A DNA stretch of 64,000 nucleotides from Ignavibacteria bacterium (GCA_026415235.1 JAOAHM010000019.1:25932-89931), one strand, 5' to 3'. Positions 28,687 through 39,055 are shown, counted from the stretch's first letter. Numbers and translations: made by a program. The notes: generated by a model not told the origin, from the letters alone.

Positions 28687-30065
28687 ACAAACCTGAGATA
28701 AAAGAAATTTTAGAAATAGTTGACTCATGCAATCCCAAGGTAAGAGAAAAAATTGACGATGAATTTGTAGAGGAAATTTACATAACCGCAAGTCGAATCG
28801 TTTCAAGAAGTGTGAAGAAAAAAGTAAATGGTTTTGAACAATTTGAGTTGAGATTAGATCAACTGCTCACTTCAAAATATTTCGGTTTTCCATTGATGAT
28901 GTTGTTACTTGCAGGTGTATTCTTTTTAACAATCAAAGGTGCAAACTATCCTTCAAAGTTATTGGCATCAATGTTTTTTTGGTTGGAAGGGCAATTAAAA
29001 ATTTTATTCAATTATTTCAATTCACCTTGGTGGTTGACAGGTTTTTTAATTGATGGAGTGTATAGGGCAACAGCTTGGGTTGTTTCGGTAATGTTTCCTC
29101 CAATGGCAATATTTTTTCCAATCTTTACTATCCTGGAAGATGCTGGATATTTACCAAGAGTTGCATTTAATTTAGATAAGTTATTCAAGTGGGCAGGTGC
29201 TCACGGAAAACAGGCATTGACAATGGGAATGGGTTTTGGTTGTAATGCTGCTGGAGTTGTATCAACAAGAATAATTGATTCACCACGAGAACGATTAATT
29301 GCAATCCTTACAAACAACTTTGTTCCTTGTAATGGACGATGGCCATTAATAATTATGCTTGCAAGTGTTTTCATTGCTGCTTCTTTTCCAGCGAGTATTT
29401 CTTCTATTGTTGCATCTGGAGTTGTAGTTGCTGTAACTATTTTTGGAATTATCATTACTTTACTTGTTTCTAAAATTTTGAGCAAAACACTATTAAAAGG
29501 TGAACCATCAGCATTTAAACTTGAATTGCCTCCGTATCGCAAACCACAAATCTTGAGAATACTTTACACTTCATTTATTGATAGAACACTTTTTGTTTTG
29601 GGAAGAGCTGTAACAATGGCTGCTCCTTCTGGAGGGTTAATTTGGTTACTTGGAAATATTTATGTTAACGGTAAAACTTTGATGAGCTTTGGTGTAGATT
29701 TTCTAAATCCTATTGGAAAAGCAATTGGTCTTGATGGTGCAATTTTACTTGCCTATATAATTGCTATTCCTGCTAACGAAATCATTATTCCTACAATTAT
29801 CATGATTTATTCAAATCAAACAAAAATGATTGAACTCGAGATTAATCAATTGAAAGATTTGTTTTTACAAAATGAGTGGACTGTTCTTACAGCTGTTTGC
29901 TTGATGTTGTTTTCATTATTGCACTATCCATGCTCAACTACAACCTGGACTATTTACAAAGAAACGAGAAGTATAAAATGGACGATACTTTCCAACCTTA
30001 TCCCACTTGCAGTTGCTTTTATAATTTGTTTCTTTGTCTATAGAATTGGAATTCTCTTTCTTTAA
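28683..30065 (+). CDS. FeoB membrane permease (split FeoB part 2)
   Basis: 460 aa; GFGCNAAGVVSTRIIDSPRERLIAILTNNFVPCNGRWPLIIML and NEIIIPTIIMIY. Confidence 0.93.
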   Translation: MNKPEIKEILEIVDSCNPKVREKIDDEFVEEIYITASRIVSRSVKKKVNGFEQFELRLDQLLTSKYFGFPLMMLLLAGVFFLTIKGANYPSKLLASMFFWLEGQLKILFNYFNSPWWLTGFLIDGVYRATAWVVSVMFPPMAIFFPIFTILEDAGYLPRVAFNLDKLFKWAGAHGKQALTMGMGFGCNAAGVVSTRIIDSPRERLIAILTNNFVPCNGRWPLIIMLASVFIAASFPASISSIVASGVVVAVTIFGIIITLLVSKILSKTLLKGEPSAFKLELPPYRKPQILRILYTSFIDRTLFVLGRAVTMAAPSGGLIWLLGNIYVNGKTLMSFGVDFLNPIGKAIGLDGAILLAYIIAIPANEIIIPTIIMIYSNQTKMIELEINQLKDLFLQNEWTVLTAVCLMLFSLLHYPCSTTTWTIYKETRSIKWTILSNLIPLAVAFIICFFVYRIGILFL

Positions 30066-30074
30066 TTAACTCTC

Positions 30075-30434
30075 TTATTCAAGAAAAATTTTAATAGCGT
30101 AAACAACTAAGAAAGCTGCAAATATTTTTTTAACTAATTGATCTGGTAAAGTAACGACTATTTTAGAAGTGAAGTAGCTTCCAATAACAAAAGTTATAAT
30201 TAAAATTATAGCAGCTTTAACATCAACATAGCCAGCTTTGTAATAATTGTAAGCTGCAAGTAAACCTATTGGTGGAAGAAGCATTGCAAGTGAAGTACCC
30301 TGAGCCATCTTCTGTGAAAAATTTAGAAGAACTACTAAAGATGGAATTACAATCATTCCACCTCCAATTCCAAGCATTCCACTTACTGCACCAGTTATTA
30401 AACCTATAATAACAAGAATAACTATTTCATACAT
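30075..30434 (-). CDS. Half-size TauE/SafE-family membrane protein
   Basis: 119 aa; GLITGAVSGMLGIGGGMIVIPSLV, AQGTSLAMLLPP, DVKAAIILIITFVIGSYFTSKIV. Confidence 0.85.
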   Translation of the reverse strand: MYEIVILVIIGLITGAVSGMLGIGGGMIVIPSLVVLLNFSQKMAQGTSLAMLLPPIGLLAAYNYYKAGYVDVKAAIILIITFVIGSYFTSKIVVTLPDQLVKKIFAAFLVVYAIKIFLE

Positions 30435-30452
30435 TTGATTAACCTTATTTTT

Positions 30453-31844
30453 TTATCTCGCTATTCCATTAATTAATATTGAATTATATCCACTTACACC
30501 GTTGACTTCAATTTTGATTGTAACAGTATTTGCTTCGTCTTTATCGGGATCTGCATCTTGGACAACAAAACTAAATTGTGTCCATCTTCGACTTTGTGTG
30601 TCGGGCATGTTGATGCTCAAATCTCCTTGAGCTTTTACATTGCCTTCAACAGTAACTGTGATTGTATTTCCAGGTGCGATTGGATTACCATTAGCATCGG
30701 AAACAACATAAGTGAATACTTGAGCACCACGATTAGGTATATCAAAACTTGTTGGATTGATTTGAAGAATTGATGGGTAACCTGAGAATAAAACAGTAAT
30801 TTCTCTTTTTATAACTTGATTATTCTCATTTGCTGTGGAAGCAGTTATAGTTGCAAATCCAGGTCCTAAGATTGGATGAATTGGGATTGGTAATGCAGTT
30901 ATCAATTGAGCATTTGCAATGCCCATCTCGTCAGTTTTTGCAGAGCCTTGAATTATTCCACCAGTTGTTGAAAAGTAAACAATCGTGTTTGGTTTTACTG
31001 GATTTGAATATTTATCACCAACATAAGCAGTTATTTTATCCGTAAAACCATATAACACTAAACCAGGAATGTTATAATATTCAGCTGCTAAGGAGAAGTG
31101 TTCTAAATCGGGTAAACCACCATGTATTGCCACATTAACAGGCTTTGACCTGATAATTCTTGTTCCAAGATTTACTTCAGCAATAATTTGAACTACACCA
31201 GCAACTGTTCCACTTGTGATATTAACCGAAACACGACCTTGACTGTTTGTTTTCTTTGAAGGTGGATCTATGAAAAGACCACCACCAGGATTTGCACCTA
31301 ATGTGAAATTGACAGTAACTGAACGAGTAATATCGATTGGATTTCCGCTTGAGTCTCTAACTTCAAAAGTTAAAGTAGTTGTTTCGTTATCACCACTTTC
31401 ACGAACGCCAATTGATGTAAAAGTTTGATTTACAAGAACGATACTTGCAGGTAAACCAGAAGTTGTTGTAGCTTTTAGTTTTTCTATTTTGAGTGTCGGT
31501 ACATCAACGGTTCTGCCTGGAACTGCAAAGACAGTAATTGTATCGCCTTTATAATTTTCTTTTGATGCAATTACTTTACAATCAATGCTCTTTACAATTT
31601 TGAATGTTTTAGAAAATTTTCCATCTGCACCAGTTGTAACGCCATACTGAGCAGTATCAGCAATAATTTTTACAGCAGCATTTTCGACAGGTTGACCAGT
31701 TTCGAAATCAATTACTTGACCGTTTAATGTAACATTGTCACCTTGTGGTGAATCGGGTTGAGTTGGTGATTTTCCACAGCTATTGAAATAAACAATGATT
31801 AGAATTGATAATAAGTTTATTGTGATGTATCGTGTTAGTTTCAT
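30453..31844 (-). CDS. Lipoprotein with carboxypeptidase-regulatory-like and Ig-like (Big_1/invasin-type) domains
   Basis: 463 aa; lipobox-like FNSCG; LNGQVIDFETGQPVENAAVKI; repeated Ig-like segments. Confidence 0.75.
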   Translation of the reverse strand: MKLTRYITINLLSILIIVYFNSCGKSPTQPDSPQGDNVTLNGQVIDFETGQPVENAAVKIIADTAQYGVTTGADGKFSKTFKIVKSIDCKVIASKENYKGDTITVFAVPGRTVDVPTLKIEKLKATTTSGLPASIVLVNQTFTSIGVRESGDNETTTLTFEVRDSSGNPIDITRSVTVNFTLGANPGGGLFIDPPSKKTNSQGRVSVNITSGTVAGVVQIIAEVNLGTRIIRSKPVNVAIHGGLPDLEHFSLAAEYYNIPGLVLYGFTDKITAYVGDKYSNPVKPNTIVYFSTTGGIIQGSAKTDEMGIANAQLITALPIPIHPILGPGFATITASTANENNQVIKREITVLFSGYPSILQINPTSFDIPNRGAQVFTYVVSDANGNPIAPGNTITVTVEGNVKAQGDLSINMPDTQSRRWTQFSFVVQDADPDKDEANTVTIKIEVNGVSGYNSILINGIAR

Positions 31845-32082
31845 TGTAAAACCTTTTAATGTTTAATTTAATTCAATTTTATGAGAGATAACTTTCAATG
31901 TCAAGCTTGTTCTAATTTGATTTTATTGTGATTATGATAAAAGGAAGAAAAAAATTTAAGATGAAAATTGAATGGTAGATTTTGTGTGAATGAAAGTGTG
32001 AAAAATTGATTTCGTTTGAGTCATATCTCAAACGTTAACGAATTGGATTAAATTTACTTTTTGACCTGAATTGATTTGTGAA

Positions 32083-33348
32083 TTATGAACTCTTTAAGAT
32101 TTTTTCGTCAACAATTAGTCTTGCGCTTTTTTGATGAGTAAAGTAAGCGAAAATCCATTCAATCAAAACAATGAAGCGATTTTTAAAGCCAATCAAAAAG
32201 AAAATGTGAACAAAGACCCAAATCAACCATGCAAAAAATCCTGAAAATTTTATCCAACCAAAATCAGCAACTGCTTTTGCTTTACCAATAGTCGCAAGAC
32301 TTCCCTTATCAAAATATCTATAAGGTTTAATTGGTTTATTTTTTAGTTTCTTTAAAATTGATTTTGCAACATATCTACCTTGAGTTATTGCAACTGGAGA
32401 AACTCCTGGTAAAGTATTTCCGTTTTTATCGAAAGCAGCTGCAGCATCACCAATCACAAAAACATTTTCATCATCTTTTAATGTAAGGTATGGAGTAACA
32501 ATTGCTCGACCCATTCTATCAACTTCGGTTTCAAGCTGCTCAATAAGAGGATTAGCTTTGTTGCCCGCTGCCCAAATTACAGTTGATGCTTCTATTGTTT
32601 GTTTGTCAGTAATCACCATTTCGTTTCTAATGTCTAAGACTCGAGTATTAAGTAAAACATTAACGCCCATTTCCTCTAAATCTTTTTTTGCTTTAATCGA
32701 GAGATCGAGTGGATAAGTAGGAAGAATTCTGTCTAAAGCTTCTATTAGAAAAATTTTTGCTTTTGATGGATTAATTTTTTTGAAATCTTCAATCAAAGTT
32801 TTTTTAGCAATTTCTGCGATTGCACCTGCCATTTCAACTCCAGTAGGTCCACCACCAACAATCACAAAGTTCAAATATTTTTGTTGCTCCTTTGGGTCAA
32901 GAGTTCTTTCAGCTTTTTCGAAGGCATACAAAATTTTTTCTCTTATATTAATTGCATCTTGAAGGGTTTTCAAACCTGGAGCAATTTTTTCCCATTCATT
33001 ATTCCCAAAATAATGATGCCTTGCGCCCACTGCTACAATCAAAAAGTCGTAAGAATAATTTTCTCCGTTCAAATATACTTTCTTTGACTTGCGGTCAATT
33101 CGTTTAACCTCGCCAAGAATTACTTGAACATTTTTTGATTTTCTAAAAATTGATCGAAGAGGAAAAGCAATATATGCAGGAGAAAGTCCCGCAGTTGCTA
33201 CTTGATACAACAATGGTTGAAATAAATGATGATTGGTTTTATCGATTAAAATGACATTTACTTCTTTGTTACGAAGCTTTTTTGCTGCGGACAAACCGCC
33301 AAATCCACCACCGATAATGATTACAGTTTTTCTTTCCTGATTCATCAC
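32083..33348 (-). CDS. NAD(P)/FAD-dependent oxidoreductase, type II NADH dehydrogenase family
   Basis: 421 aa; VIIIGGGFGGLSAAKKL, FLIVAVGARHHYFG, FVIVGGGPTGVEMAGAIAE, VFVIGDAAA, C-terminal membrane-binding segment. Confidence 0.93.
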   Translation of the reverse strand: MMNQERKTVIIIGGGFGGLSAAKKLRNKEVNVILIDKTNHHLFQPLLYQVATAGLSPAYIAFPLRSIFRKSKNVQVILGEVKRIDRKSKKVYLNGENYSYDFLIVAVGARHHYFGNNEWEKIAPGLKTLQDAINIREKILYAFEKAERTLDPKEQQKYLNFVIVGGGPTGVEMAGAIAEIAKKTLIEDFKKINPSKAKIFLIEALDRILPTYPLDLSIKAKKDLEEMGVNVLLNTRVLDIRNEMVITDKQTIEASTVIWAAGNKANPLIEQLETEVDRMGRAIVTPYLTLKDDENVFVIGDAAAAFDKNGNTLPGVSPVAITQGRYVAKSILKKLKNKPIKPYRYFDKGSLATIGKAKAVADFGWIKFSGFFAWLIWVFVHIFFLIGFKNRFIVLIEWIFAYFTHQKSARLIVDEKILKSS

Positions 33349-33651
33349 ACAAAAATATTTTTTTACGACTTATATTTTAAGGCAATAGTTTTTAAGTGAA
33401 ATTTTGTTCTATTGATTTTAAATGTGCTTTAATTAGCAAAGTTAGACTTTTCAATTGCCTCATTTTTTCAATTTTATTTTATAAGGTTTTAAGTGAGAAC
33501 AGAAATTTTCTTTATAGCTTTTGATTTTGAAAAAATGATTGTGAAAAAATTTGAAGGAAAATCGAAGTTGTTTTTTTGCGATGTGATGATTTATTGTGTG
33601 TAGTTCGCTTTAGATTAATTTGTTTTTTGTGTATCCACTTTTTAGAATTTT

Positions 33652-34995
33652 TTAGAAAGAGTATTTTAATCTGACAAAAAACATACTACTCATTGGACTA
33701 TACTCATCTAACACATCACCTTCAACATGAAGAGCAATCAGAGATAGGTCAAGATTATCTGAAACGGAGTAACTTAAATTTGGAAGGATTACGAATGATT
33801 TATCAAGAGGATTATGAAGAGTAATTAAATCAATTCGTGTTAGAGGAGAAAGATTATAACCAAGCTGGTAGAAAAGATTCCATTTTGATGGGGATAACAT
33901 ACCAAGTTCAAATGCATCATTTCTGAATAGACCAATGTCTTTTGTCTTTCCAATATGATTATACATTATTTCCGAATGGATGTAGAATGAATTTGAGAAA
34001 GTATAATCGAGCGAAATTACAGCGCAAAGTTGAATTCTTTTCTCATTTGAAAAAGTGTTGTTTGAAAATTTTGAATTGCTTTGAGGTGGAGATGAAATCA
34101 AAATCTCTCCACGAAAACCAGCATCTGAAATGTCACCAGACCATAAGAAACCTGTAACAGGTCTGAAGCGGTGATAACCAATCAAAAAATAAAAATCATA
34201 TTCCCAAACATTGTAATAGAATTCAAATGCTGATGACAAATCTTTTTTATTTTTTCCAAACTTACTTGCAAACTCTATTTTCGAAGTGGAAGTTGGAAAG
34301 TACTGAAATCTAACTCCGTCGCTAGCTGGTCGTTCTTCATAATCAAAATCTAAAATTGAAAGGGGATTGAACAAATCCGAAATATTCCAAACCCAACTTG
34401 TTCCCCAAGCAATTCGTTGCCTTCCTAAACTAAACTGAATTTTTTCAAAATTAAATTCTGTCCACAATCTGTCTATCTCTAAAAGATTAACCGACTTTTT
34501 CTCTTTCCAAATGAACGATTTTAGATTATAGAAATATTCATCTTCTGAAATTGAGTTAATGTAATTAGGAATTTTTTCAACCGATTCACCGTAGATGATA
34601 CGATTACGAATTCCAAGATTAAAGGTAATGTTATCATTGATAAAGTATTTGAGATTTATTCGGGAGTGGAGTGTGTGGTCAATTAAATTTTCTGAAAGAT
34701 TTTGAATTCTGTATGAACTGAATAAGTATTTAGAATATCCTCCAATTTGAAAATTCAACGATTCACTATCATCACTTAAAAATTTGTGATTGATATTTTT
34801 TGAAATTTCATTTGAATGAAAAAATAAATTTGAATGATTTGTCTTTAATAAATGAACTTTTGAAGGTAAGTATTGTGACTTTTCACTGACAACGAAATTT
34901 TTATTTTGATAATGAATGATTTCAATATTTTTTGAATGAAGTTGAGAGGTACTGAATAAAATAATAGAGATGAGAAAATTAATTCTGAAAAACAT
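33652..34995 (-). CDS. Outer-membrane beta-barrel protein
   Basis: Signal peptide MFFRINFLISIILFSTSQLHS; LGRQRIAWGTSWVWNISDLFNPL; alternating beta-strand pattern ending VRLKYSF. Start moved from 35013 to ATG 34995. Confidence 0.75.
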   Translation of the reverse strand: MFFRINFLISIILFSTSQLHSKNIEIIHYQNKNFVVSEKSQYLPSKVHLLKTNHSNLFFHSNEISKNINHKFLSDDSESLNFQIGGYSKYLFSSYRIQNLSENLIDHTLHSRINLKYFINDNITFNLGIRNRIIYGESVEKIPNYINSISEDEYFYNLKSFIWKEKKSVNLLEIDRLWTEFNFEKIQFSLGRQRIAWGTSWVWNISDLFNPLSILDFDYEERPASDGVRFQYFPTSTSKIEFASKFGKNKKDLSSAFEFYYNVWEYDFYFLIGYHRFRPVTGFLWSGDISDAGFRGEILISSPPQSNSKFSNNTFSNEKRIQLCAVISLDYTFSNSFYIHSEIMYNHIGKTKDIGLFRNDAFELGMLSPSKWNLFYQLGYNLSPLTRIDLITLHNPLDKSFVILPNLSYSVSDNLDLSLIALHVEGDVLDEYSPMSSMFFVRLKYSF

Positions 34996-35671
34996 CGGAT
35001 TTAACTTTTCCATCTTCTAAAGTGATAATTCTTCGAACACGACGAATCACTTTGTTATCGTGAGTTGCGAAGATGAAAGTCATACCAATCTTTTCATTTA
35101 ATTCTTTCATTATATCGAGCAAACCTTCAGCAGCGACACTGTCTAAATTAGCAGTTGGTTCATCAGCTAAAACAAAAGAAGGATGAGAGGCAATAGCTCT
35201 TGCAACGGCAACTCTCTGTTGTTGCCCACCTGAAAGTTCGTATGGTCTTGCGTCAAGTTTATCGCCAAGTCCAACTGCATTTAGTAACTCAATAATTCTT
35301 CTCTCCCTTTCATCTTTTGAAATTCCTTGCAAAAGCATAATGAATTCTACATTCTCTTTGGCTGTAAGAACAGGAATTAAATTGAAAGATTGAAAAACAA
35401 AACCAATATTTTTCAAACGAAAATCTATCAATTCATCTTCTTTCATTTTCGATATATCAACTCCCTTAATCAATACTTTTCCACTTGTAGGAGTATCTAA
35501 TCCCCCAATCATATTTAATAATGTTGTTTTACCAGAACCAGATGGACCAACAATCGCAGTAAATTCTCCCCTTTCAATTTTTAGATTGATATCCTTCAAT
35601 GCGTGAACTGGAACTTTAGTTTTGTCATAAATTTTGTTCAGATTTATAATTTCAATTAATGACATGTTCAC
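34979..35671 (-). CDS. ABC transporter ATP-binding protein (LolD/MacB-type)
   Basis: 230 aa; IVGPSGSGKTTLLNMIGGLD, LSGGQQQRVAVARAI, VLADEPTANLD. Confidence 0.95.
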   Translation of the reverse strand: MNMSLIEIINLNKIYDKTKVPVHALKDINLKIERGEFTAIVGPSGSGKTTLLNMIGGLDTPTSGKVLIKGVDISKMKEDELIDFRLKNIGFVFQSFNLIPVLTAKENVEFIMLLQGISKDERERRIIELLNAVGLGDKLDARPYELSGGQQQRVAVARAIASHPSFVLADEPTANLDSVAAEGLLDIMKELNEKIGMTFIFATHDNKVIRRVRRIITLEDGKVKSDVFQN

Positions 35672-35680
35672 TCCAAAATC

Positions 35681-36895
35681 TTAAATGTAAGTTCTAATTG
35701 CTTCTGCAGGTTTAAGTCGAACTGCTTTTATTGCAGGTGAGATTGCTGCAATCAACGCTGTAACTAACATCATTGCGAATAAACTTAAATACATGTGAAA
35801 CGGGAGTTGTGGATATAGAATTGCAGCCATTCCATAAGCAGCCATTCCTTCCTCAAATATGGATAAATCTATTCCATTTTTTGCGAGGAGTTGAATAGTT
35901 AAAAATCCAAAGAATGTTCCAAGTAAACCACCACTAAAAAGTAAAATCATCGATTCTATAATAATCAATAAAAACAATCTAACTCTTTTCATTCCAATCG
36001 CAATCAAAACACCGAACTCTCTAATTCGTTCAAAAACCGACATCATCATCGTATTTGAAATTCCAAAAAGAAGAGCGAAAAGAATTATGCCCATGAAAAT
36101 ATTAAGTTCGAGATAAAGAAAACCTGAAGTTAAACTTAATTCAGGTGCAAGTTCTTTCCAACTCTCAATTTTTAGATTAGGGAATTTAGCTTTCAAAAGA
36201 TTTGTAGTTGTATCGATGAGTTCGCTCGATTTTACACGAATTGCAATTTCGTGAATTGGAACTGATTGACCTAAGATATTTTTTAAATCAACTTGCCTAA
36301 CGAATACTTGTGTCTCATCAAAAATTTTTGACTCTGTTTTGAAAATTCCAACAACACGAAATGCAGAAGCAACTAAATTATTATCCAATCCTTGAAAAGA
36401 TAAAACTACTTTTGAATTAACTTTCAACTTCAATTTTTCTGCTAATTTTTTTCCAACTAAAATTTCATTTTCTTTATTACCGAAATAAATTCCATCAATT
36501 AATTTTTGATGAATTGAGGTTATATTTTTTTCTCTATCTGGTTCAATTGCAACTATTTTAACTCCACTTACCGAAGTAGGAGAAGATATCATACCTTCAA
36601 TTATTGTTCTAAGAGAGAAGTTTTGGATGTTTTGATTTGCAAGAAGAACATTTTCAACATCTTTTATATTCGAAATATATTGATGAATTAATTTTTCATC
36701 TCTAAAATTTGGGTGGTGAATTTGTATGTGCGAATATTCACGATTGATTGCAGCTTCAATAGTAGTTTCCCACATACCAATAAAAATTCCATTTGTAAAT
36801 ACGCCACCCCAAATTCCAAAAAGTGCCGATAGAATGATAATCAAACTGCGTTTTTTATTTCGCCAAATATTTTTCCAAGCAAGTTTAATTAACAT
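35681..36895 (-). CDS. ABC transporter permease, FtsX/LolE family
   Basis: 404 aa; LAWKNIWRNKKRSLIIILSALFGI, MMMSVFERIREFGVLIAIGMKR, C-terminal LKPAEAIR. Confidence 0.93.
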   Translation of the reverse strand: MLIKLAWKNIWRNKKRSLIIILSALFGIWGGVFTNGIFIGMWETTIEAAINREYSHIQIHHPNFRDEKLIHQYISNIKDVENVLLANQNIQNFSLRTIIEGMISSPTSVSGVKIVAIEPDREKNITSIHQKLIDGIYFGNKENEILVGKKLAEKLKLKVNSKVVLSFQGLDNNLVASAFRVVGIFKTESKIFDETQVFVRQVDLKNILGQSVPIHEIAIRVKSSELIDTTTNLLKAKFPNLKIESWKELAPELSLTSGFLYLELNIFMGIILFALLFGISNTMMMSVFERIREFGVLIAIGMKRVRLFLLIIIESMILLFSGGLLGTFFGFLTIQLLAKNGIDLSIFEEGMAAYGMAAILYPQLPFHMYLSLFAMMLVTALIAAISPAIKAVRLKPAEAIRTYI

Positions 36896-36897
36896 TA

Positions 36898-38118
36898 TTA
36901 CATTCTCATCGCTTCGATTGGTTTTAATTTCCTAATATGATTTAATGGATAGAGTGAACTTAAAAAAGCAATGATTAAAACAATTGAAGTTTGAGCGACC
37001 AAAATTCCTGGATCATTACTTAAAGGTATGATAGGCTCTACACCAAACTTTAAACTGATTTCAGCTAACTCACCTGAAAATCTGATTGGATTGTTATGAA
37101 AATAAATTATCATTGGTACAGAAATTAATATTCCGCTTAAAGCTCCAATCAATGAGATAAAGATGGCTTCAAGAGTTGTAATAAGAATTAATTTAGTTTT
37201 CTTTATTCCAATAGAAATTAAAATTCCAAATTCTTTTGTTCGTTCTGCTGTCATCATCATTACAGTACCAAAAATTCCAAATGCAATTACCAGATATAAA
37301 ATGAAAAGCATAATCAATCCGCCTACACTATCAAGTTGAATTCCTTGAACGAGTTCTGGCATCATTTCTTCCCAAGACATCACATCATAATCATCGCCAA
37401 CTATTTTTTTCACTTCACTTAAAACATAATCAAGTTTTTTCGGATTATTAATTATGACTGAAATTGTTGTGATTTTATTTTCCATGGAAAAAAGAGTTTG
37501 ACCAAAACTTAGTGGAATGTAAGTTAAGGAGTTATTTAAATCAGGTAGAGCAAATCTAACAATTCCAATTACTGGACAAAGAGTTGCTGCAGTAATTCCA
37601 TAAATTCCCTGACCATACAAAACTACACTATCACCAACTTGAACATTTAAAATTTTTGCAAGACCTTCAGAAATTAAAATTCCATTATCATCTTTCTTGA
37701 GATATCTTCCACTGATAAGTTTCTGACTGAGCTTGGTCATTTGATTTTCTTTTTCTGGATCAATTGCAATAACAGATGTAACCTTTGTAATGTGTTCAGA
37801 ACTTATGAGCAGAAAATTTTCCAATCTGGGTACAGCTATCTCTACTGATTGAATTTCTTCGATTTTTTTTATGAGGTTTGAATCATAATCAAGAGCTTTT
37901 TCTAAAGATTTTTCTTCCCAATAACCTTTGCTGTGAATTTGTAAATATCCTGTGAACATTCTCACGGCACTATCAATCATATAATCGTAACTACCATGTT
38001 GCATTGCTCTGGTAAAAATTGCCAGAACAATTGCAAAAAAAATTGATGATGCAGCAAGAATTGTTCTTCTTTTATTTCGCCATATGTTTCGCCAAGCAAG
38101 AATGAGATAAAGTTTCAT
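36898..38118 (-). CDS. ABC transporter permease, FtsX/LolE family
   Basis: 406 aa; LAWRNIWRNKRRTILAASSIF, MMMTAERTKEFGILISIGIKK, LKPIEAMRM. Confidence 0.93.
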   Translation of the reverse strand: MKLYLILAWRNIWRNKRRTILAASSIFFAIVLAIFTRAMQHGSYDYMIDSAVRMFTGYLQIHSKGYWEEKSLEKALDYDSNLIKKIEEIQSVEIAVPRLENFLLISSEHITKVTSVIAIDPEKENQMTKLSQKLISGRYLKKDDNGILISEGLAKILNVQVGDSVVLYGQGIYGITAATLCPVIGIVRFALPDLNNSLTYIPLSFGQTLFSMENKITTISVIINNPKKLDYVLSEVKKIVGDDYDVMSWEEMMPELVQGIQLDSVGGLIMLFILYLVIAFGIFGTVMMMTAERTKEFGILISIGIKKTKLILITTLEAIFISLIGALSGILISVPMIIYFHNNPIRFSGELAEISLKFGVEPIIPLSNDPGILVAQTSIVLIIAFLSSLYPLNHIRKLKPIEAMRM

Positions 38119-38867
38119 TTTAGTCTTGTCATGTTTTGCTGTGAGAAGAAAGATTCATCAATTTTAATATTCCACTCAATTTTCTGATACTCGATTACAG
38201 TTTTACTTCCTTCTTTATCGAGTGGAATCATTTCCCATTTTGTTGGGATTGTTTTTCCACTCATATTTTTTATCTCGCTTCCAACAAAAATTTTAATGAG
38301 CTTTCCGTTCTCGTCATAAAATTCAGATTTCAATTGCATATATGAATTTTTCGAAATGAATGATACTACTTTGCTCCAAACAATTCCTGCATTTGGTTTG
38401 GGAATTGATTCGATTTTATAGCAATCGTAACCAGAAAATTTTTCTTCGCTTAATAATTTGTGAGTGTAGTCGTCCACATAAGAAGAAGAACGAACAAGGT
38501 CATCGTTAGTAAAATCAGAGCCCATCCAAGATTGGTTCATCATTGAAGGAGGAATTTTAATAATTTTTTGAACGGTTGGGAGATAATTCCAGATTTCGTT
38601 TTTTCTTTTAAGCGTAACCGTGCCTTTATCTCGTGCAGGTTCTGTTATAAATATCATTGCATAATCAGGTTCAAGTGCCCAAACTTTCATTCCAAGTTTT
38701 CTTTGCCAATTTGGTTTGATAATTGTCATTGTCATTTCAACATAACTACTTTTGGCGTAGAGTAAATCCTGTGCTCTTTTAACAATATCAACAGGGTTTT
38801 GAGCATTTATTATAAATGGTTTTATAAACAGGAATGGAATCAAGAGAAGTAGGATTTTGCTTTTCAT
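38115..38867 (-). CDS. LolA-like outer membrane lipoprotein-sorting protein
   Basis: 250 aa; signal peptide; YVEMTMTIIKPNWQRKLGMKVWALEPDYAMIFITEPARDKGTVTLKRKNEIWNYLP, MNQSWMGSDFTNDDLVR. Confidence 0.9.
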   Translation of the reverse strand: MKSKILLLLIPFLFIKPFIINAQNPVDIVKRAQDLLYAKSSYVEMTMTIIKPNWQRKLGMKVWALEPDYAMIFITEPARDKGTVTLKRKNEIWNYLPTVQKIIKIPPSMMNQSWMGSDFTNDDLVRSSSYVDDYTHKLLSEEKFSGYDCYKIESIPKPNAGIVWSKVVSFISKNSYMQLKSEFYDENGKLIKIFVGSEIKNMSGKTIPTKWEMIPLDKEGSKTVIEYQKIEWNIKIDESFFSQQNMTRLK

Positions 38868-39055
38868 TTTTGTTAATCATTTTTCTTAAAATTAATTAGG
38901 AGTTTAATGAAATAAAATTTTTATTCAATTGAATTTGTTTTGCAATAAAATTTACTGTTGAACTCAGTCTGTTTGACAATAGATTTTTTCAAATTGTTTA
39001 ATTATTATGAGTAATAAATTCATTTGATTAACTATAACAAAAATGAGGTGCTAAG

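Noticed and set aside
29201-29542. 113-aa minus-strand ORF inside the FeoB permease
   Set aside because: Shadow ORF of a conserved membrane protein.
27901-30065. FeoB as a pseudogene broken by frameshift
   Set aside because: Both halves begin and end at domain boundaries with an ordinary ATGA overlap and intact motifs; a genuine split gene is more likely.
33303-33320. CCGATAA match inside the NDH-2 gene as a sigma-28 promoter
   Set aside because: Lies within a coding region antisense, with no TAAA at the required 15-nt spacing.
33350-33357. TAnnTTTG-like element (CAAAAATA on plus) in front of NDH-2
   Set aside because: It lies 2 nt from the annotated ATG, so transcription would start inside the gene; most likely a chance AT-rich match.
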